A stretch of DNA of 33,170 nt. It comes from Crocinitomix sp. GTDB lineage: Bacteria > Bacteroidota > Bacteroidia > Flavobacteriales_D > Crocinitomicaceae. Under the pieces are notes generated by a model, which saw only the letters and a list, made by a program, of their open reading frames with translations, was not told where the DNA came from and searched no databases. The translations under genes were made by a program, and so were the position numbers. The stretch spans positions 1 to 33,170 of the forward strand of contig JAURQI010000110.1 of assembly GCA_030836155.1 (NCBI GenBank), given 5' to 3'. Every line of letters begins with the position of its first letter. Position 1 is the stretch's first letter. Shown here piece after piece: positions 16,773 to 25,479 of the stretch.

Positions 16773-17402
16773 CTACTCAACGCCTGCGCTTTCTAATTCT
16801 TCGCTAACCATTGCGTCTTCATCAATTGTTCCACCAATTTCGAATCCATTTGCTGATGCGTATTCATATGGGAAGTCAACCCATCTGTTATCCACTTCAT
16901 AATACTCTTCTAAAGCAACGATATACTCATTGTAGAAGTCCACTTCTTCCTCAGTCCTCTCATCATCCGCTTTTGACATAGGAGCAGCTAGATCATAAAG
17001 GTAAGTGTCAATTAATGACTCAATTGAAGCAAACCACTCCAAAGTCAAATCATGAAATTCTTTACGCTTAGGCCAAGATGCATCTGCATACATGTCCAAT
17101 GCTTTACGACCGTCAGCGATTTTTTGCTTTCCTTCGTCTAATACTGCTGTGATTTCTTCTGCAGAAGCATCCATTTTGTCCAATTCAGTTACTTCTCTGA
17201 ATTTAACGTCAACACCTACTACTTCAGCAACTATTCCTGAGAAATACTCTTCTCCGTTTGTAGCACCACCTTCAGCAAAACTAATTGCAGCTTGTTCAAC
17301 GGATTCTGAATCTGTTAATTGCGTATCCAACGCGTCATTACTCTCTCCACAAGAAGCCAACAAAAGTGTTGCGGCCATTCCTGCCAAATAAATTTTTCTC
17401 AT
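16773..17402 (-). CDS. Predicted lipoprotein of unknown function
   Basis: This 209-aa protein has a lipoprotein signal peptide: MRKIYLAG, a hydrophobic core and the lipobox LASC with lipidated Cys18. The mature part is acidic and rich in helix-forming stretches, with conspicuous Glu/Asp/Tyr clusters such as ERTEEEVDFYNEY and VALEEYYEVDNRW. I do not recognise a family. The residues after Cys18 (GESNDA) do not clearly match the Bacteroidota surface export signal (Lys or Gln-Ala followed by acidic residues), so periplasmic or surface location is open. It stands as a single gene on the minus strand, ends at the shared terminator with polA and has a 297-bp upstream region to the divergent phosphoesterase gene. 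Confidence 0.85.
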   Translation of the reverse strand: MRKIYLAGMAATLLLASCGESNDALDTQLTDSESVEQAAISFAEGGATNGEEYFSGIVAEVVGVDVKFREVTELDKMDASAEEITAVLDEGKQKIADGRKALDMYADASWPKRKEFHDLTLEWFASIESLIDTYLYDLAAPMSKADDERTEEEVDFYNEYIVALEEYYEVDNRWVDFPYEYASANGFEIGGTIDEDAMVSEELESAGVE

Positions 17403-17699
17403 TATTACGGTTTTATGATGGATGGTGAGAGGTATTCTTTCCTTCGCTACTTTCTTACCCTTCAGCGGTTAAAAATTTTTTCACTTTCATAGAAAGCTTA
17501 ACAAATATGCGTTTTTTTTCTTAAATGATTCTATCTGAATGCATAATTAATTGAAAGAAGCCTTCCAAAGAGAACACGACTTAATGGTATAATAATCAGT
17601 AATTCGAATTTTAATTCAGAAATTTTGAAATATTTGCAGGACTCAATCGTCAACAATCCTGACAAACAAACGTTACAGCATAGAATAGAAACTAAATCC
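17403..17699. other. Divergent intergenic region
   Basis: These 297 bases separate the lipoprotein gene (-) from the first phosphoesterase gene (+). I see AT-rich sequence with T-runs around 17511-17519 and no ORF, repeat or strong hairpin. AATATTTG at 17629-17636 is one mismatch from the TAnnTTTG box but lies 63 nt before the ATG. Promoters for both flanking genes should be here, but I cannot place them with confidence. Confidence 0.5.
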
Positions 17700-18941
17700 A
17701 TGCGCTCCATTTTATTTCCAATCATCCTTTTGACCATTACTTTTCTATTGGAATGGTATACTTATAACGGTGTAAAAGCGGTTACCAAAGAAAAGAAGAA
17801 ATGGATGAGAAAGCTTGTTAATGGAGTCTTTTTTGCCTTGTTGGGTGCTTCAATTATAGGTTGGATTGTGCTCTTTTTCTTTGGAGGCAGTCTGCCATTT
17901 TGGTTGGTTAATTTCTTTTTTGGATTTGTTGCATTTAACTTGATTGTGAAATTTATCTTCAGTCTATTTTTAGGTTTAGATGATTTTATTCGATTGATTA
18001 GATGGGTTGCAAAGAAATTTGAAAAGAAAAAGTCAGTTGAGACGAATGAAGAAAATGGTATTTCACGTTCTGAATTTTTATTAAAGTCAGGATTAATCGC
18101 TGCATCGGTTCCTGTTATTTCTTTATCGGCAGGAATGGTAGTAGGGCCTTATCGTTATACATATCATTACCCCTCTGTTTCATTAAAGAATTTACCGCCA
18201 GCGTTTAACGGTTTAAAAATTGCGCAAATTTCGGATATTCATTCAGGAAGTTTTTATAATAAAGAGGCTGTGAATAGAGGTATAGATATGATCCTTGATC
18301 AAAATCCCGATGTGATATTCTTTACGGGAGACTTGGTAAATAATATCTCCGAAGAAATGACGGATTATATGGATGTGTTCAGTCGTTTAAAAGCACCTCT
18401 AGGGGTTTATTCAATTTTGGGTAATCACGATTATGGCGATTATCATAATTGGGAAAATGACGAAGAAAAATCGGCTAATTTGGATCGTCTGAAAGTGATC
18501 CATGGCGAACTCGGCTGGAGACTTTTGTTGGATGAACACGTTTATTTAGAAAGAGGTAAGGAGAAAATAGGCTTGATTGGAGTCGAAAACTGGGGAAGTG
18601 GTTTTCATCAAATTGGCGATTTAGCAAAAGCCTATCAAGGATGTGAAGCACCTGTTAAACTCTTATTATCGCATGACCCCACCCACTGGGATGAAGAGGT
18701 CAGAAAATTATACACAGATATTGACATCACATTTAGTGGGCATACGCATGGCGCTCAGATGGGTATAGAAACCGGAGGTTTTAAGTGGAGTCCAGTGAGT
18801 TTGAGATACGATAAATGGGCAGGGCTCTATCAAGAAGATCATCAATTCCTTTATGTCAATCGAGGGTTTGGCTTTTTAGGTTATCCTGGTAGAATTGGCA
18901 TTTGGCCAGAGATCACGATTATGACATTATTAAAAGCATAA
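17700..18941 (+). CDS. Membrane-bound metallophosphoesterase, paralog A
   Basis: This 413-aa calcineurin-like phosphoesterase has about three hydrophobic segments in its first 125 residues, a basic cytoplasmic-looking stretch (KKFEKKKS) and another hydrophobic segment near 138-155. The catalytic domain follows. Metal-binding motifs are complete: DIH (Asp179, His181), GDLVNN (Asp211), GNHD (Asn242, His243), LLSHDP (His325) and GHTHG (His348, His350). This resembles YkuE/TMEM-type phosphoesterases; the substrate is unknown, with phospholipid or nucleotide headgroups typical candidates. I chose ATG 17700 because the first membrane helix begins right after it; the longer frame begins at TTG 17625 with 25 polar residues. 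A close paralog follows 9 nt downstream, so the pair is a tandem duplication in one operon. Confidence 0.88.
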   Translation: MRSILFPIILLTITFLLEWYTYNGVKAVTKEKKKWMRKLVNGVFFALLGASIIGWIVLFFFGGSLPFWLVNFFFGFVAFNLIVKFIFSLFLGLDDFIRLIRWVAKKFEKKKSVETNEENGISRSEFLLKSGLIAASVPVISLSAGMVVGPYRYTYHYPSVSLKNLPPAFNGLKIAQISDIHSGSFYNKEAVNRGIDMILDQNPDVIFFTGDLVNNISEEMTDYMDVFSRLKAPLGVYSILGNHDYGDYHNWENDEEKSANLDRLKVIHGELGWRLLLDEHVYLERGKEKIGLIGVENWGSGFHQIGDLAKAYQGCEAPVKLLLSHDPTHWDEEVRKLYTDIDITFSGHTHGAQMGIETGGFKWSPVSLRYDKWAGLYQEDHQFLYVNRGFGFLGYPGRIGIWPEITIMTLLKA

Positions 18942-18950
18942 ATAGAGCCC

Positions 18951-20159
18951 ATGCATAGTCGATTCACATTTTTTCCGTTTATCATCCTTGGCTTTTTATT
19001 GCTGTTGGAATTGTACGCTTGGTCTGGTTTGTCATCATCTGTCATCAAAGAGCTATCCGTTGCACCATTTGTGAACGGCGTTTTTTGGGGTTTAATGGGC
19101 TTGTCTCTTGTTTCTTTAATCGTCGTCGTTTTTGCAAATAGGAGTATGTCAAAAGCGCTACGAAACTTTTTATTTGCTTTTATATTTATTAATCTTTCGT
19201 CATTATTGGTTTTTGACGTTGTGCTCTTCATTGAGGACTTGACGAGAGGTATTCGATGGATTTTTATGCAAGAACCAATTTTAAGGTCAGCATGGTTTAT
19301 ATACCCCGGATTAATATTATCGGCTTTGCCAACACTTTTGTTTGGTTTGGGTATGATTATCGGGCCTTATCGTTATCGTGTGCTTTCAGCCGATATGCAA
19401 ATTGAAAATTTGCCGCCTGCTTTTGAGGGATTCAAAATTGTTCAAATTTCAGACGTGCATGCCGGAAGTTTTTACAATAAAAATGCTGTGGCTCGAGGTG
19501 TAGGAATGATTAATGATCTTCATCCAGATGCCATATTTTTTACAGGTGACTTGGTGAATGACGAAGCTTCAGAAATTGAGCCTTTTATGGATTTATTTGC
19601 CTCTTTAAAGGCAGAGCATGGAGTGTTTTCTATCTTAGGAAATCACGATTATGGCGATTATGTCATGTGGCCAAGCAAAGAAATGAAAGCTGCTAACCTA
19701 CAACGTTTAAAAGATCTTCAAAGAGAGATGGGGTGGGATCTATTATTGAACGAACACAGATATATCCAAAAAGGAGAAGATCAATTAGCCATTATTGGTG
19801 TTGAAAATTGGGGTAAAGGATTTGGACAAAAAGGCGATTTAACTGCTGCTGTTGATGGTTGTTTGGCAGAAACAAAACTATTACTATCGCATGACCCAAC
19901 GCATTGGGATGAAGTCGTAACAAAAGATTTTCAAGATATTGATTTAACCTTTAGTGGTCATACCCATGGCGCACAAATGGGCATAGAATGGGGTAAATTA
20001 CGTTGGAGTCCAATTCAATTGCGTTATAAAAAATGGGCAGGCCGATATGTTAATGGTGGTCAACAACTGTATATCAATCGCGGTTTTGGTTTTTTAGGTT
20101 ATCCAGGAAGACTTGGGATATGGCCAGAAATTACGCAGATTACCTTAGTGAGACGTTAG
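18951..20159 (+). CDS. Membrane-bound metallophosphoesterase, paralog B
   Basis: This 402-aa protein is a tandem paralog of the gene before it. It shares the catalytic domain almost motif by motif: NLPPAFEGFKIVQISDVHAGSF-type opening (Asp168, His170), GDLVND, GNHDYGDY (Asn231, His232), LLSHDPTHWDE, GHTHGAQMGIE (His337, His339) and the ending GFLGYPGRLGIWPEIT. The membrane part is much less alike, with hydrophobic segments at about 5-25, 42-62, 68-90 and 115-138, and it lacks the lysine-rich linker of paralog A. The active site therefore probably faces the same side as in paralog A. The shared sequence points to one enzymatic activity, with any difference in partner or localisation carried by the N terminus. 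An NTF2-like gene follows after 24 nt. Confidence 0.88.
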   Translation: MHSRFTFFPFIILGFLLLLELYAWSGLSSSVIKELSVAPFVNGVFWGLMGLSLVSLIVVVFANRSMSKALRNFLFAFIFINLSSLLVFDVVLFIEDLTRGIRWIFMQEPILRSAWFIYPGLILSALPTLLFGLGMIIGPYRYRVLSADMQIENLPPAFEGFKIVQISDVHAGSFYNKNAVARGVGMINDLHPDAIFFTGDLVNDEASEIEPFMDLFASLKAEHGVFSILGNHDYGDYVMWPSKEMKAANLQRLKDLQREMGWDLLLNEHRYIQKGEDQLAIIGVENWGKGFGQKGDLTAAVDGCLAETKLLLSHDPTHWDEVVTKDFQDIDLTFSGHTHGAQMGIEWGKLRWSPIQLRYKKWAGRYVNGGQQLYINRGFGFLGYPGRLGIWPEITQITLVRR

Positions 20160-20183
20160 CAGAATTCTCCTATATTCGCAACA

Positions 20184-20666
20184 ATGCCTAAAACTAAAGA
20201 ACAGAATATTCAGATTATAATCGCATTTTACAAAGCATTTCAAGCAAAAGATGCTGATACCATGGTCGCATTTTACCATGATGAGGTTGTGTTTGAGGAT
20301 CCTGCTTTTGGTCTTTTAAAAGGAGAGCATGCTAAAAATATGTGGCGTATGCTTTGTCAGAACGCCGAAGATTTAGAGGTTTCTGCGAGTCAAATTGATG
20401 CAAATACGCAAAATGGTAAATGTGTTTGGACGGCCAATTATACTTTCCGTCAAACCAATCGCAAAGTTAAAAACATCATAAAGGCAAATTTTGAGTTTAA
20501 GGATGGAAAGATCTATCGACACGCCGATGAATTTGATCTACATAAATGGGCAACACAGGCTTTAGGATTCAAAGGATGGTTAATTGGCCGTACGCGATAT
20601 TTTCAAAACAAACTGCAACAGCAATCCAATCGATTATTGTCTAAATTTGAAGCGAATAATGACTAA
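20184..20666 (+). CDS. NTF2-like / SnoaL-like domain protein
   Basis: This 160-aa soluble protein has the cone-shaped NTF2-like fold pattern: an N-terminal helix (EQNIQIIIAFYKAFQAKDADTM), the YHDEVVFEDPAFG turn typical of SnoaL-like polyketide-cyclase-type proteins, then strands with CVWTANYTFRQTNRKV and ANFEFKDGKIYRHADEFD. Such proteins serve as small enzymes or binding domains, and fold alone does not give a substrate. The D/H residues near the pocket (Asp38 region, His114) are compatible with a catalytic or ligand role. The last 40 residues (GRTRYFQNKLQQQSNRLL) are a basic helical extension beyond the usual domain. It overlaps the next gene by 8 bp and follows the phosphoesterase pair closely. 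Confidence 0.8.
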   Translation: MPKTKEQNIQIIIAFYKAFQAKDADTMVAFYHDEVVFEDPAFGLLKGEHAKNMWRMLCQNAEDLEVSASQIDANTQNGKCVWTANYTFRQTNRKVKNIIKANFEFKDGKIYRHADEFDLHKWATQALGFKGWLIGRTRYFQNKLQQQSNRLLSKFEANND

Positions 20667-21267
20667 AGAACAACCAGATAATATCACGAAATTTTGGGAT
20701 TGGTTTGAAAACAATCTGAAAATAATTGAAGATGTAATCCTCGGACGAGAATCTGAAAAGCGAAATGAAATCATTGATGGACTGGACGATCATATCCTTG
20801 AATTTGGAAAAATCAAATGGATGCTCGAACAACCGCAAGAAAACCATTTTGAATTGGTATTGTCGCCTAATGGTGATCATGATCTTTGGAAGACCACTCG
20901 GCGAATAATACAAGACGCGCCTGCTCTTGGGCATTGGACTTTTTATCATGCTATACCACCTAGCGTAAAATTAGAAATCGATATTTATGATGATTATATG
21001 AATATTCAAACCGTAGATGCTAGGGATTGGAGTTTGCGATTAATTCCAGAGGCGAACGGTGTGCAGCGCTTACATCTTTCAAGTGATTTTCAAGTGGATC
21101 ATCTCGATCCAGAAACATTTCAAATTGCGGTGAATATCATATTGACCAACCTGCTTGGGGAGCAAAAATTGATCGAAAAAATCAGTTGTGTTGAAATAGG
21201 TAAGCCAGAAGAAGAGCATGAAAAAAATGCATTAATACCAATAGTCGATTTACCAAAGCAATTTTAG
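20659..21267 (+). CDS. Conserved-looking protein of unknown function (202 aa)
   Basis: I do not recognise this family. The 202-aa protein has no signal peptide or membrane segment. It starts with a helical FWDWFENNLKIIEDVI stretch, continues with an alternating pattern (ENHFELVLSPNGDHDLW), an aromatic centre (GHWTFYHAIPP) and two beta-rich acidic stretches. It ends in the acidic EEEHEKN segment. I chose ATG 20659 because the longer frame to 20584 lies entirely inside the upstream gene and encodes unconserved sequence. The 8-bp overlap with the SnoaL-like gene implies translational coupling, so a shared pathway or complex is likely. A cytoplasmic location is inferred. Confidence 0.75.
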   Translation: MTKEQPDNITKFWDWFENNLKIIEDVILGRESEKRNEIIDGLDDHILEFGKIKWMLEQPQENHFELVLSPNGDHDLWKTTRRIIQDAPALGHWTFYHAIPPSVKLEIDIYDDYMNIQTVDARDWSLRLIPEANGVQRLHLSSDFQVDHLDPETFQIAVNIILTNLLGEQKLIEKISCVEIGKPEEEHEKNALIPIVDLPKQF

Positions 21268-21397
21268 ACGGTATTTAACATCCCAACCTTTCATCCATAA
21301 TTTTAATACGTTGGTCATCAAATTGGTCGTTGGTGCTTATAAAAATCTTAAATTTAAGATCTCATTTTTATCATCGAAAACAAATAGAATCCCACTT

Positions 21398-23896
21398 ATG
21401 CAAAAAACAATACTTCGTTTACTCGCCATTGTATTGGTTATTTCATTTACCAACCAAACGCACGCTCAAATATTTGGTAAGAAAAAGAAAAAAGCGGCTG
21501 CCGCTGCGGCCATGAAAAATAAGGAGCCCAAAGGTTCCATCAAATCATATAAAGAAGTTATAAAAAAAGATGCTGAATCAGATGAAGGTTTATTTGCAGT
21601 ACATAAAGTAGATAAAGATTTTTACTATGAAATTCCAGATTCGTTATTGGGTCGCGAAATGTTGATGGTGACACGAATTGCGAAGACAGCCGCCGGAATG
21701 GGTTTTGGTGGGGGAAAACAAAACGAGCAGGTGTTACGATGGGAAAGAAAAAATGATGATATCCTCCTTCGTGTAGTTTCACATCAAGTTGTTGCAGCGG
21801 ATTCTTTGCCCGTTCACGAAGCGGTTGTTAATTCCAATTTTGAGCCGATTATGGCCATGTTTCCCATCGAAGCAATTGGTGGTGATTCAAACACTGTTGT
21901 CATCAATGTAACTGAGTTTTTTGGGTCAGATGTAAAAGCAATTGGATTACCAACTTTTGCACGAAAACAATATAAGATTTCACGTATGGACAAGGATCGT
22001 TCGTATATCGAACGCATTTCATCATATCCTATGAACATTGAGTCGCGTCATGTGAAAACATATCAAGCAGCTAATCCTCCTTCAAATTCTAGTTTAGGTT
22101 CGATTTCAATTGAGTTAAGTAATTCTATGATTCTTTTGCCTAAAAAACCAATGAAAAGGCGTTATTTTGATGAGCGCGTTGGGTGGTTTATATCTGGACA
22201 AACTGATTATGGATCAGAAGCGCAAAAAAGTGAAACCGTTCGTTATTTAGACCGTTGGAGATTAGAAATTAAACCAGGCGATGAAGAGAAGTTTAAAAGA
22301 GGTGAGTTAGTCGAGCCAGTTAAGCCGATTATTTATTATATCGATCGTGCAACGCCTGAGAAGTGGAGAAAGTATTTAAAGCAAGGAATTGAAGATTGGC
22401 AAGTCGCTTTTGAAGCCGCCGGATTTAAGAATGCAATCATAGCAAAAGATGCGCCTACTCCAGAAGAAGATCCAGATTGGAGTCCAGAGGATGCGCGTTA
22501 TTCCGTAGTTCGCTATTTAGCATCACCAATTCCGAATGCAAACGGGCCTCACGTCAGTGATCCGCGAAGTGGAGAAATTATTGAGTCTGATATCAACTGG
22601 TACCATAATGTGATGACGCTCTTACGCAATTGGTTTTTTGTGCAAACAGCGGCGATCAATGAAGATGCCAGAGGAGTAGAATTTAAAGAGGAAATCATGG
22701 GGCGTTTAATTCGATTTGTATCAGCGCATGAGGTTGGGCATACATTAGGATTACCGCATAATATGGGATCGAGCGTTGCATATCCTGTTGATTCGTTACG
22801 TTCGGCAAGCTTTACAGATAAGTATGGAACAGCGCCTTCCATTATGGATTATGCGCGTTTCAATTATATCGCGCAGCCTGAAGATAATGGAGTTGCACTG
22901 ATGCCAGATATCGGAGTTTACGATAAATATTCAATCAGCTGGGGTTATCGCCCAATTCTAGATGCTGAAACAGGTGAAGATGAAAAGGAAACCTTGGACG
23001 GATGGATTCTTGAACATGCCGGTGATCCGCTTTATCGTTTTGGGAAGCAACAATTTTTGGGTGTAATTGATCCAAGCTCACAAACAGAAGATCTTGGAGA
23101 TGATGCCATGAAAGCAAGTGAGTACGGAATAAAAAACTTGAAACGCATCATTCCAAACCTAATAGAATGGACGGCTGAGGACGGGAAGAACTATAATGAT
23201 TTGAATGATTTATATACACAAGTAACAGGACAATTTAGCCGTTATATGGGACATGTTTCATCTAATATCGGAGGTATCTATGAGCATTATAAGACGTATG
23301 ATCAAGAGGGTGCAGTTTATACACACGTTCCAAAAGAAAAGCAGAAAAGAGCAATGGAATTTATGCAGACGCAATTATTCGATACACCCGATTGGATGCT
23401 AAGCCAAGATATCTTTAATAAGATTCAATACGATGGAAGTATTGAAAACATGCGCAAATTGCAATCACGTTGGTTGAATAATATACTTGACTTTGGCAGA
23501 TTGGCACGTGCCATTGAAAATGAAGCCATCAATGGAGATAAGGCTTACACCTTGATAGAGATTATGGAAGATCTTCGAAATGGCATCTGGAAAGAATTAA
23601 AAGCAGGTGGTGAAATAGATGTCTACAGAAGAAATCTACAGCGCGCTTATGTAGACCGTATGTCTTACTTAATGACTGAAAAAGCCATGGACATTCCGCC
23701 GGCATTTAGGCGTTTTGTATCACTTACAGATGTTGATGAAAGTCAGTCTGATATTCGCGCCGTAGTTCGTGCTGAGTTAAACACATTGTCTAAACAAGTC
23801 AAGACCGCTGCCGGACGAGCAAGTGATAAAATGACAAAGTACCACTTGCAGGATATTGCTGAACGAATTGAGGCGATCTTGAATCCAGAAAAGTAA
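21398..23896 (+). CDS. Secreted zinc-dependent metalloprotease, metzincin-like
   Basis: This 832-aa protein is of the DUF5117/DUF5118-containing zinc-dependent metalloprotease type common in Bacteroidota. It has a signal peptide (MQKTILRLLAIVLVISFTNQTHA) followed by a Lys/Ala-rich segment. The active site is HEVGHTLGLPHN: His444, Glu445, His448 and His454 fit HExxHxxGxxH. Met483 in SIMDYARFNY is a plausible Met-turn. The DARYSVVRYLASPIPNANGPHVSDPRSGEI stretch upstream is typical of the family. The natural substrate is unknown; secretion or outer-membrane association is inferred. I chose ATG 21398 for the signal peptide; an upstream TTG frame from 21311 adds 29 residues without one. No type IX sorting domain is seen. 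A 122-aa orphan gene follows after 6 nt. Confidence 0.9.
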   Translation: MQKTILRLLAIVLVISFTNQTHAQIFGKKKKKAAAAAAMKNKEPKGSIKSYKEVIKKDAESDEGLFAVHKVDKDFYYEIPDSLLGREMLMVTRIAKTAAGMGFGGGKQNEQVLRWERKNDDILLRVVSHQVVAADSLPVHEAVVNSNFEPIMAMFPIEAIGGDSNTVVINVTEFFGSDVKAIGLPTFARKQYKISRMDKDRSYIERISSYPMNIESRHVKTYQAANPPSNSSLGSISIELSNSMILLPKKPMKRRYFDERVGWFISGQTDYGSEAQKSETVRYLDRWRLEIKPGDEEKFKRGELVEPVKPIIYYIDRATPEKWRKYLKQGIEDWQVAFEAAGFKNAIIAKDAPTPEEDPDWSPEDARYSVVRYLASPIPNANGPHVSDPRSGEIIESDINWYHNVMTLLRNWFFVQTAAINEDARGVEFKEEIMGRLIRFVSAHEVGHTLGLPHNMGSSVAYPVDSLRSASFTDKYGTAPSIMDYARFNYIAQPEDNGVALMPDIGVYDKYSISWGYRPILDAETGEDEKETLDGWILEHAGDPLYRFGKQQFLGVIDPSSQTEDLGDDAMKASEYGIKNLKRIIPNLIEWTAEDGKNYNDLNDLYTQVTGQFSRYMGHVSSNIGGIYEHYKTYDQEGAVYTHVPKEKQKRAMEFMQTQLFDTPDWMLSQDIFNKIQYDGSIENMRKLQSRWLNNILDFGRLARAIENEAINGDKAYTLIEIMEDLRNGIWKELKAGGEIDVYRRNLQRAYVDRMSYLMTEKAMDIPPAFRRFVSLTDVDESQSDIRAVVRAELNTLSKQVKTAAGRASDKMTKYHLQDIAERIEAILNPEK

Positions 23897-23902
23897 AACG
23901 CA

Positions 23903-24271
23903 ATGAATTGGGCAGCCCTAATTGCTGAACATGCACCAAATTGTCCTGCTTCACAAGGAGACGATCTTCGTGAGATGCAAGAGGATATCTATTACCATTT
24001 CTCTAAAATGGATGGCTTTGAGGTCGTCCGCGTCGAGCAGACAGGAGATAAAGAGAAGCAAGTTATCGCAGTATGCATTTCAACAATGGAGGATCCTTTT
24101 TTTAAAATTGTCGTAGCCCACGTGTGGCAACGTGATCTGGCTTTTGATAATGAATGGCACCTGTTTGAGACCAATGAAATGGGAACCGTTTTTCGTTTTC
24201 TAACATGGGAAGATGAATACATCAGTGGAGAAATTTGGTTTGATCGTTCTAAGGGAGACCTTGTACCATGA
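23903..24271 (+). CDS. Small protein of unknown function (122 aa)
   Basis: I do not recognise a family. The 122-aa protein is acidic, soluble and has no signal peptide. Visible features are an N-terminal APNCPASQGDDLREMQEDIYYHF segment, a central VVRVEQTGDKEKQVIAVCIS strand pair and a tryptophan-rich C-terminal half (HVWQRDLAFDNEWHLF, FLTWEDEYISGEIWFDR). It starts 6 nt after the protease gene and its stop shares ATGA with the flavoprotein start, so it is translated as part of one unit. The position suggests a partner of one of these neighbours, but nothing in the sequence says which. Confidence 0.75.
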   Translation: MNWAALIAEHAPNCPASQGDDLREMQEDIYYHFSKMDGFEVVRVEQTGDKEKQVIAVCISTMEDPFFKIVVAHVWQRDLAFDNEWHLFETNEMGTVFRFLTWEDEYISGEIWFDRSKGDLVP

Positions 24272-25479
24272 AGCGTCCAAAAATTGCCCTAATTGGTGGC
24301 GGTGCAGCAATATTAAGCGCTGCTTATCATCTGTCATCCGATTTCGAGGTCACGATCTATGAAAAAGGTAAAAGATTGGGGCGAAAATTTTTGGTAGCGG
24401 GTAAAGGTGGATTTAATCTGAGCAATGAACTAGATGGTGCTGATTTAGTAGAGAAATATGCGCCTAAAGACCAAATGCAACCATTTCTTTTAGCTTTTGG
24501 TTCTGATGATACACGTGAATGGTTAAAGAAGATCGGAATTCCAACTTTTGTTGGATCAAGTGGTAGGATATTTCCTGAAAAAGGGCTTAAGCCCGCAGCA
24601 GTGCTCAAAGCGATTTTAGATGCCCTTGAAAAAAAAGGGGTGATTATTAAAACCAATCACGAATTTATTGGTTGGTCTGCCGATGAAAGTTTGCTATTTA
24701 CTGTCGATAATGAACAGGTTAAAATCAAAGCCGACACCGCTGTTTTTTCATTGGGTGGAGGATCTTGGAGTAAGACAGGAGCAAACGATAAATGGTTAAA
24801 GATCTTTAGTGACGCAGGTGTTGAAACCGTACCGTTTCAACCTTCTAATTGCGGTTTAAATGTCAATTGGGAAGAATCATTTAGAACATCGCATCAAGGC
24901 AGTCCATTAAAGAATATTTCTATTTCATTTGCTGGCAAAACCTTTAAAGGAGAAGCTTTGATCACTACTTATGGACTAGAAGGAAATATCATTTACCCTT
25001 TATCGGCAATGTGGCGAGCCCATCACCTAGAAAAAGGGAATACAGTTTATATAGATTTTAAACCAAATAATACCCACGAAGAACTATTGGCAAAACTAGG
25101 ACCCGAAGCGGCACCTAAAAAGTATAAGTCAAGACTGAATTTATCGAAACCGGTTTTAGAACTTGTTAAATGGTCACTGAGCAAAGAGGACTATATCAAT
25201 AGTCATCGGTTTATAGCCCAAATCAAGCACTTTCCATTATCGATTGAAAGTATGCGTAACGTTGAAGAAGCGATTTCCACAACAGGCGGTATTCCTTTTA
25301 GAGCCTTGAGTCCGACTTTGGAATTGCATTCTAAACCCGCTAACTATATTATCGGTGAAATGGTCAATTGGGACGCACCAACCGGAGGTTTCTTATTGCA
25401 AGGTTGTTTTTCCATGGGATATATTGTCGCGAAGGAATTAAATAAAAAACATGAAGGATTATTACGAGCAGACATTTGA
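24268..25479 (+). CDS. HI0933-type FAD-dependent oxidoreductase
   Basis: This 403-aa flavoprotein belongs to the HI0933/BaiN family (TIGR03862-like branch), putative FAD enzymes of which few have known substrates. The Rossmann start reads IALIGGGAAILSAAYHL (from residue 6), followed by the acidic end of strand two (IYEKGKRLGRK) and the family signature KFLVAGKGGFNLSN. TAVFSLGGGSW and a C-terminal STTGGIPFRAL/ATGGFLLQGCFSMGYIVAKEL segment complete the two-domain layout. The third glycine of GxGxxG is Ile15, unlike the usual GGGPAGL. The gene overlaps the preceding small ORF by 4 bp and the following pentapeptide-repeat gene by 29 bp, so all are co-translated. Function is inferred only at family level. 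Confidence 0.88.
   Translation: MKRPKIALIGGGAAILSAAYHLSSDFEVTIYEKGKRLGRKFLVAGKGGFNLSNELDGADLVEKYAPKDQMQPFLLAFGSDDTREWLKKIGIPTFVGSSGRIFPEKGLKPAAVLKAILDALEKKGVIIKTNHEFIGWSADESLLFTVDNEQVKIKADTAVFSLGGGSWSKTGANDKWLKIFSDAGVETVPFQPSNCGLNVNWEESFRTSHQGSPLKNISISFAGKTFKGEALITTYGLEGNIIYPLSAMWRAHHLEKGNTVYIDFKPNNTHEELLAKLGPEAAPKKYKSRLNLSKPVLELVKWSLSKEDYINSHRFIAQIKHFPLSIESMRNVEEAISTTGGIPFRALSPTLELHSKPANYIIGEMVNWDAPTGGFLLQGCFSMGYIVAKELNKKHEGLLRADI

Noticed and set aside
17625-17699. TTG start giving a longer phosphoesterase A
   Set aside because: The added 25 residues are polar and unlike paralog B, which begins directly with its first membrane helix as the ATG 17700 form does.
20584-20658. Upstream start for the 202-aa orphan
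   Set aside because: This part lies wholly in the coding region of the SnoaL-like gene in another frame.
21311-21397. Upstream start for the zinc protease
   Set aside because: It would bury the clear signal peptide starting at ATG 21398.
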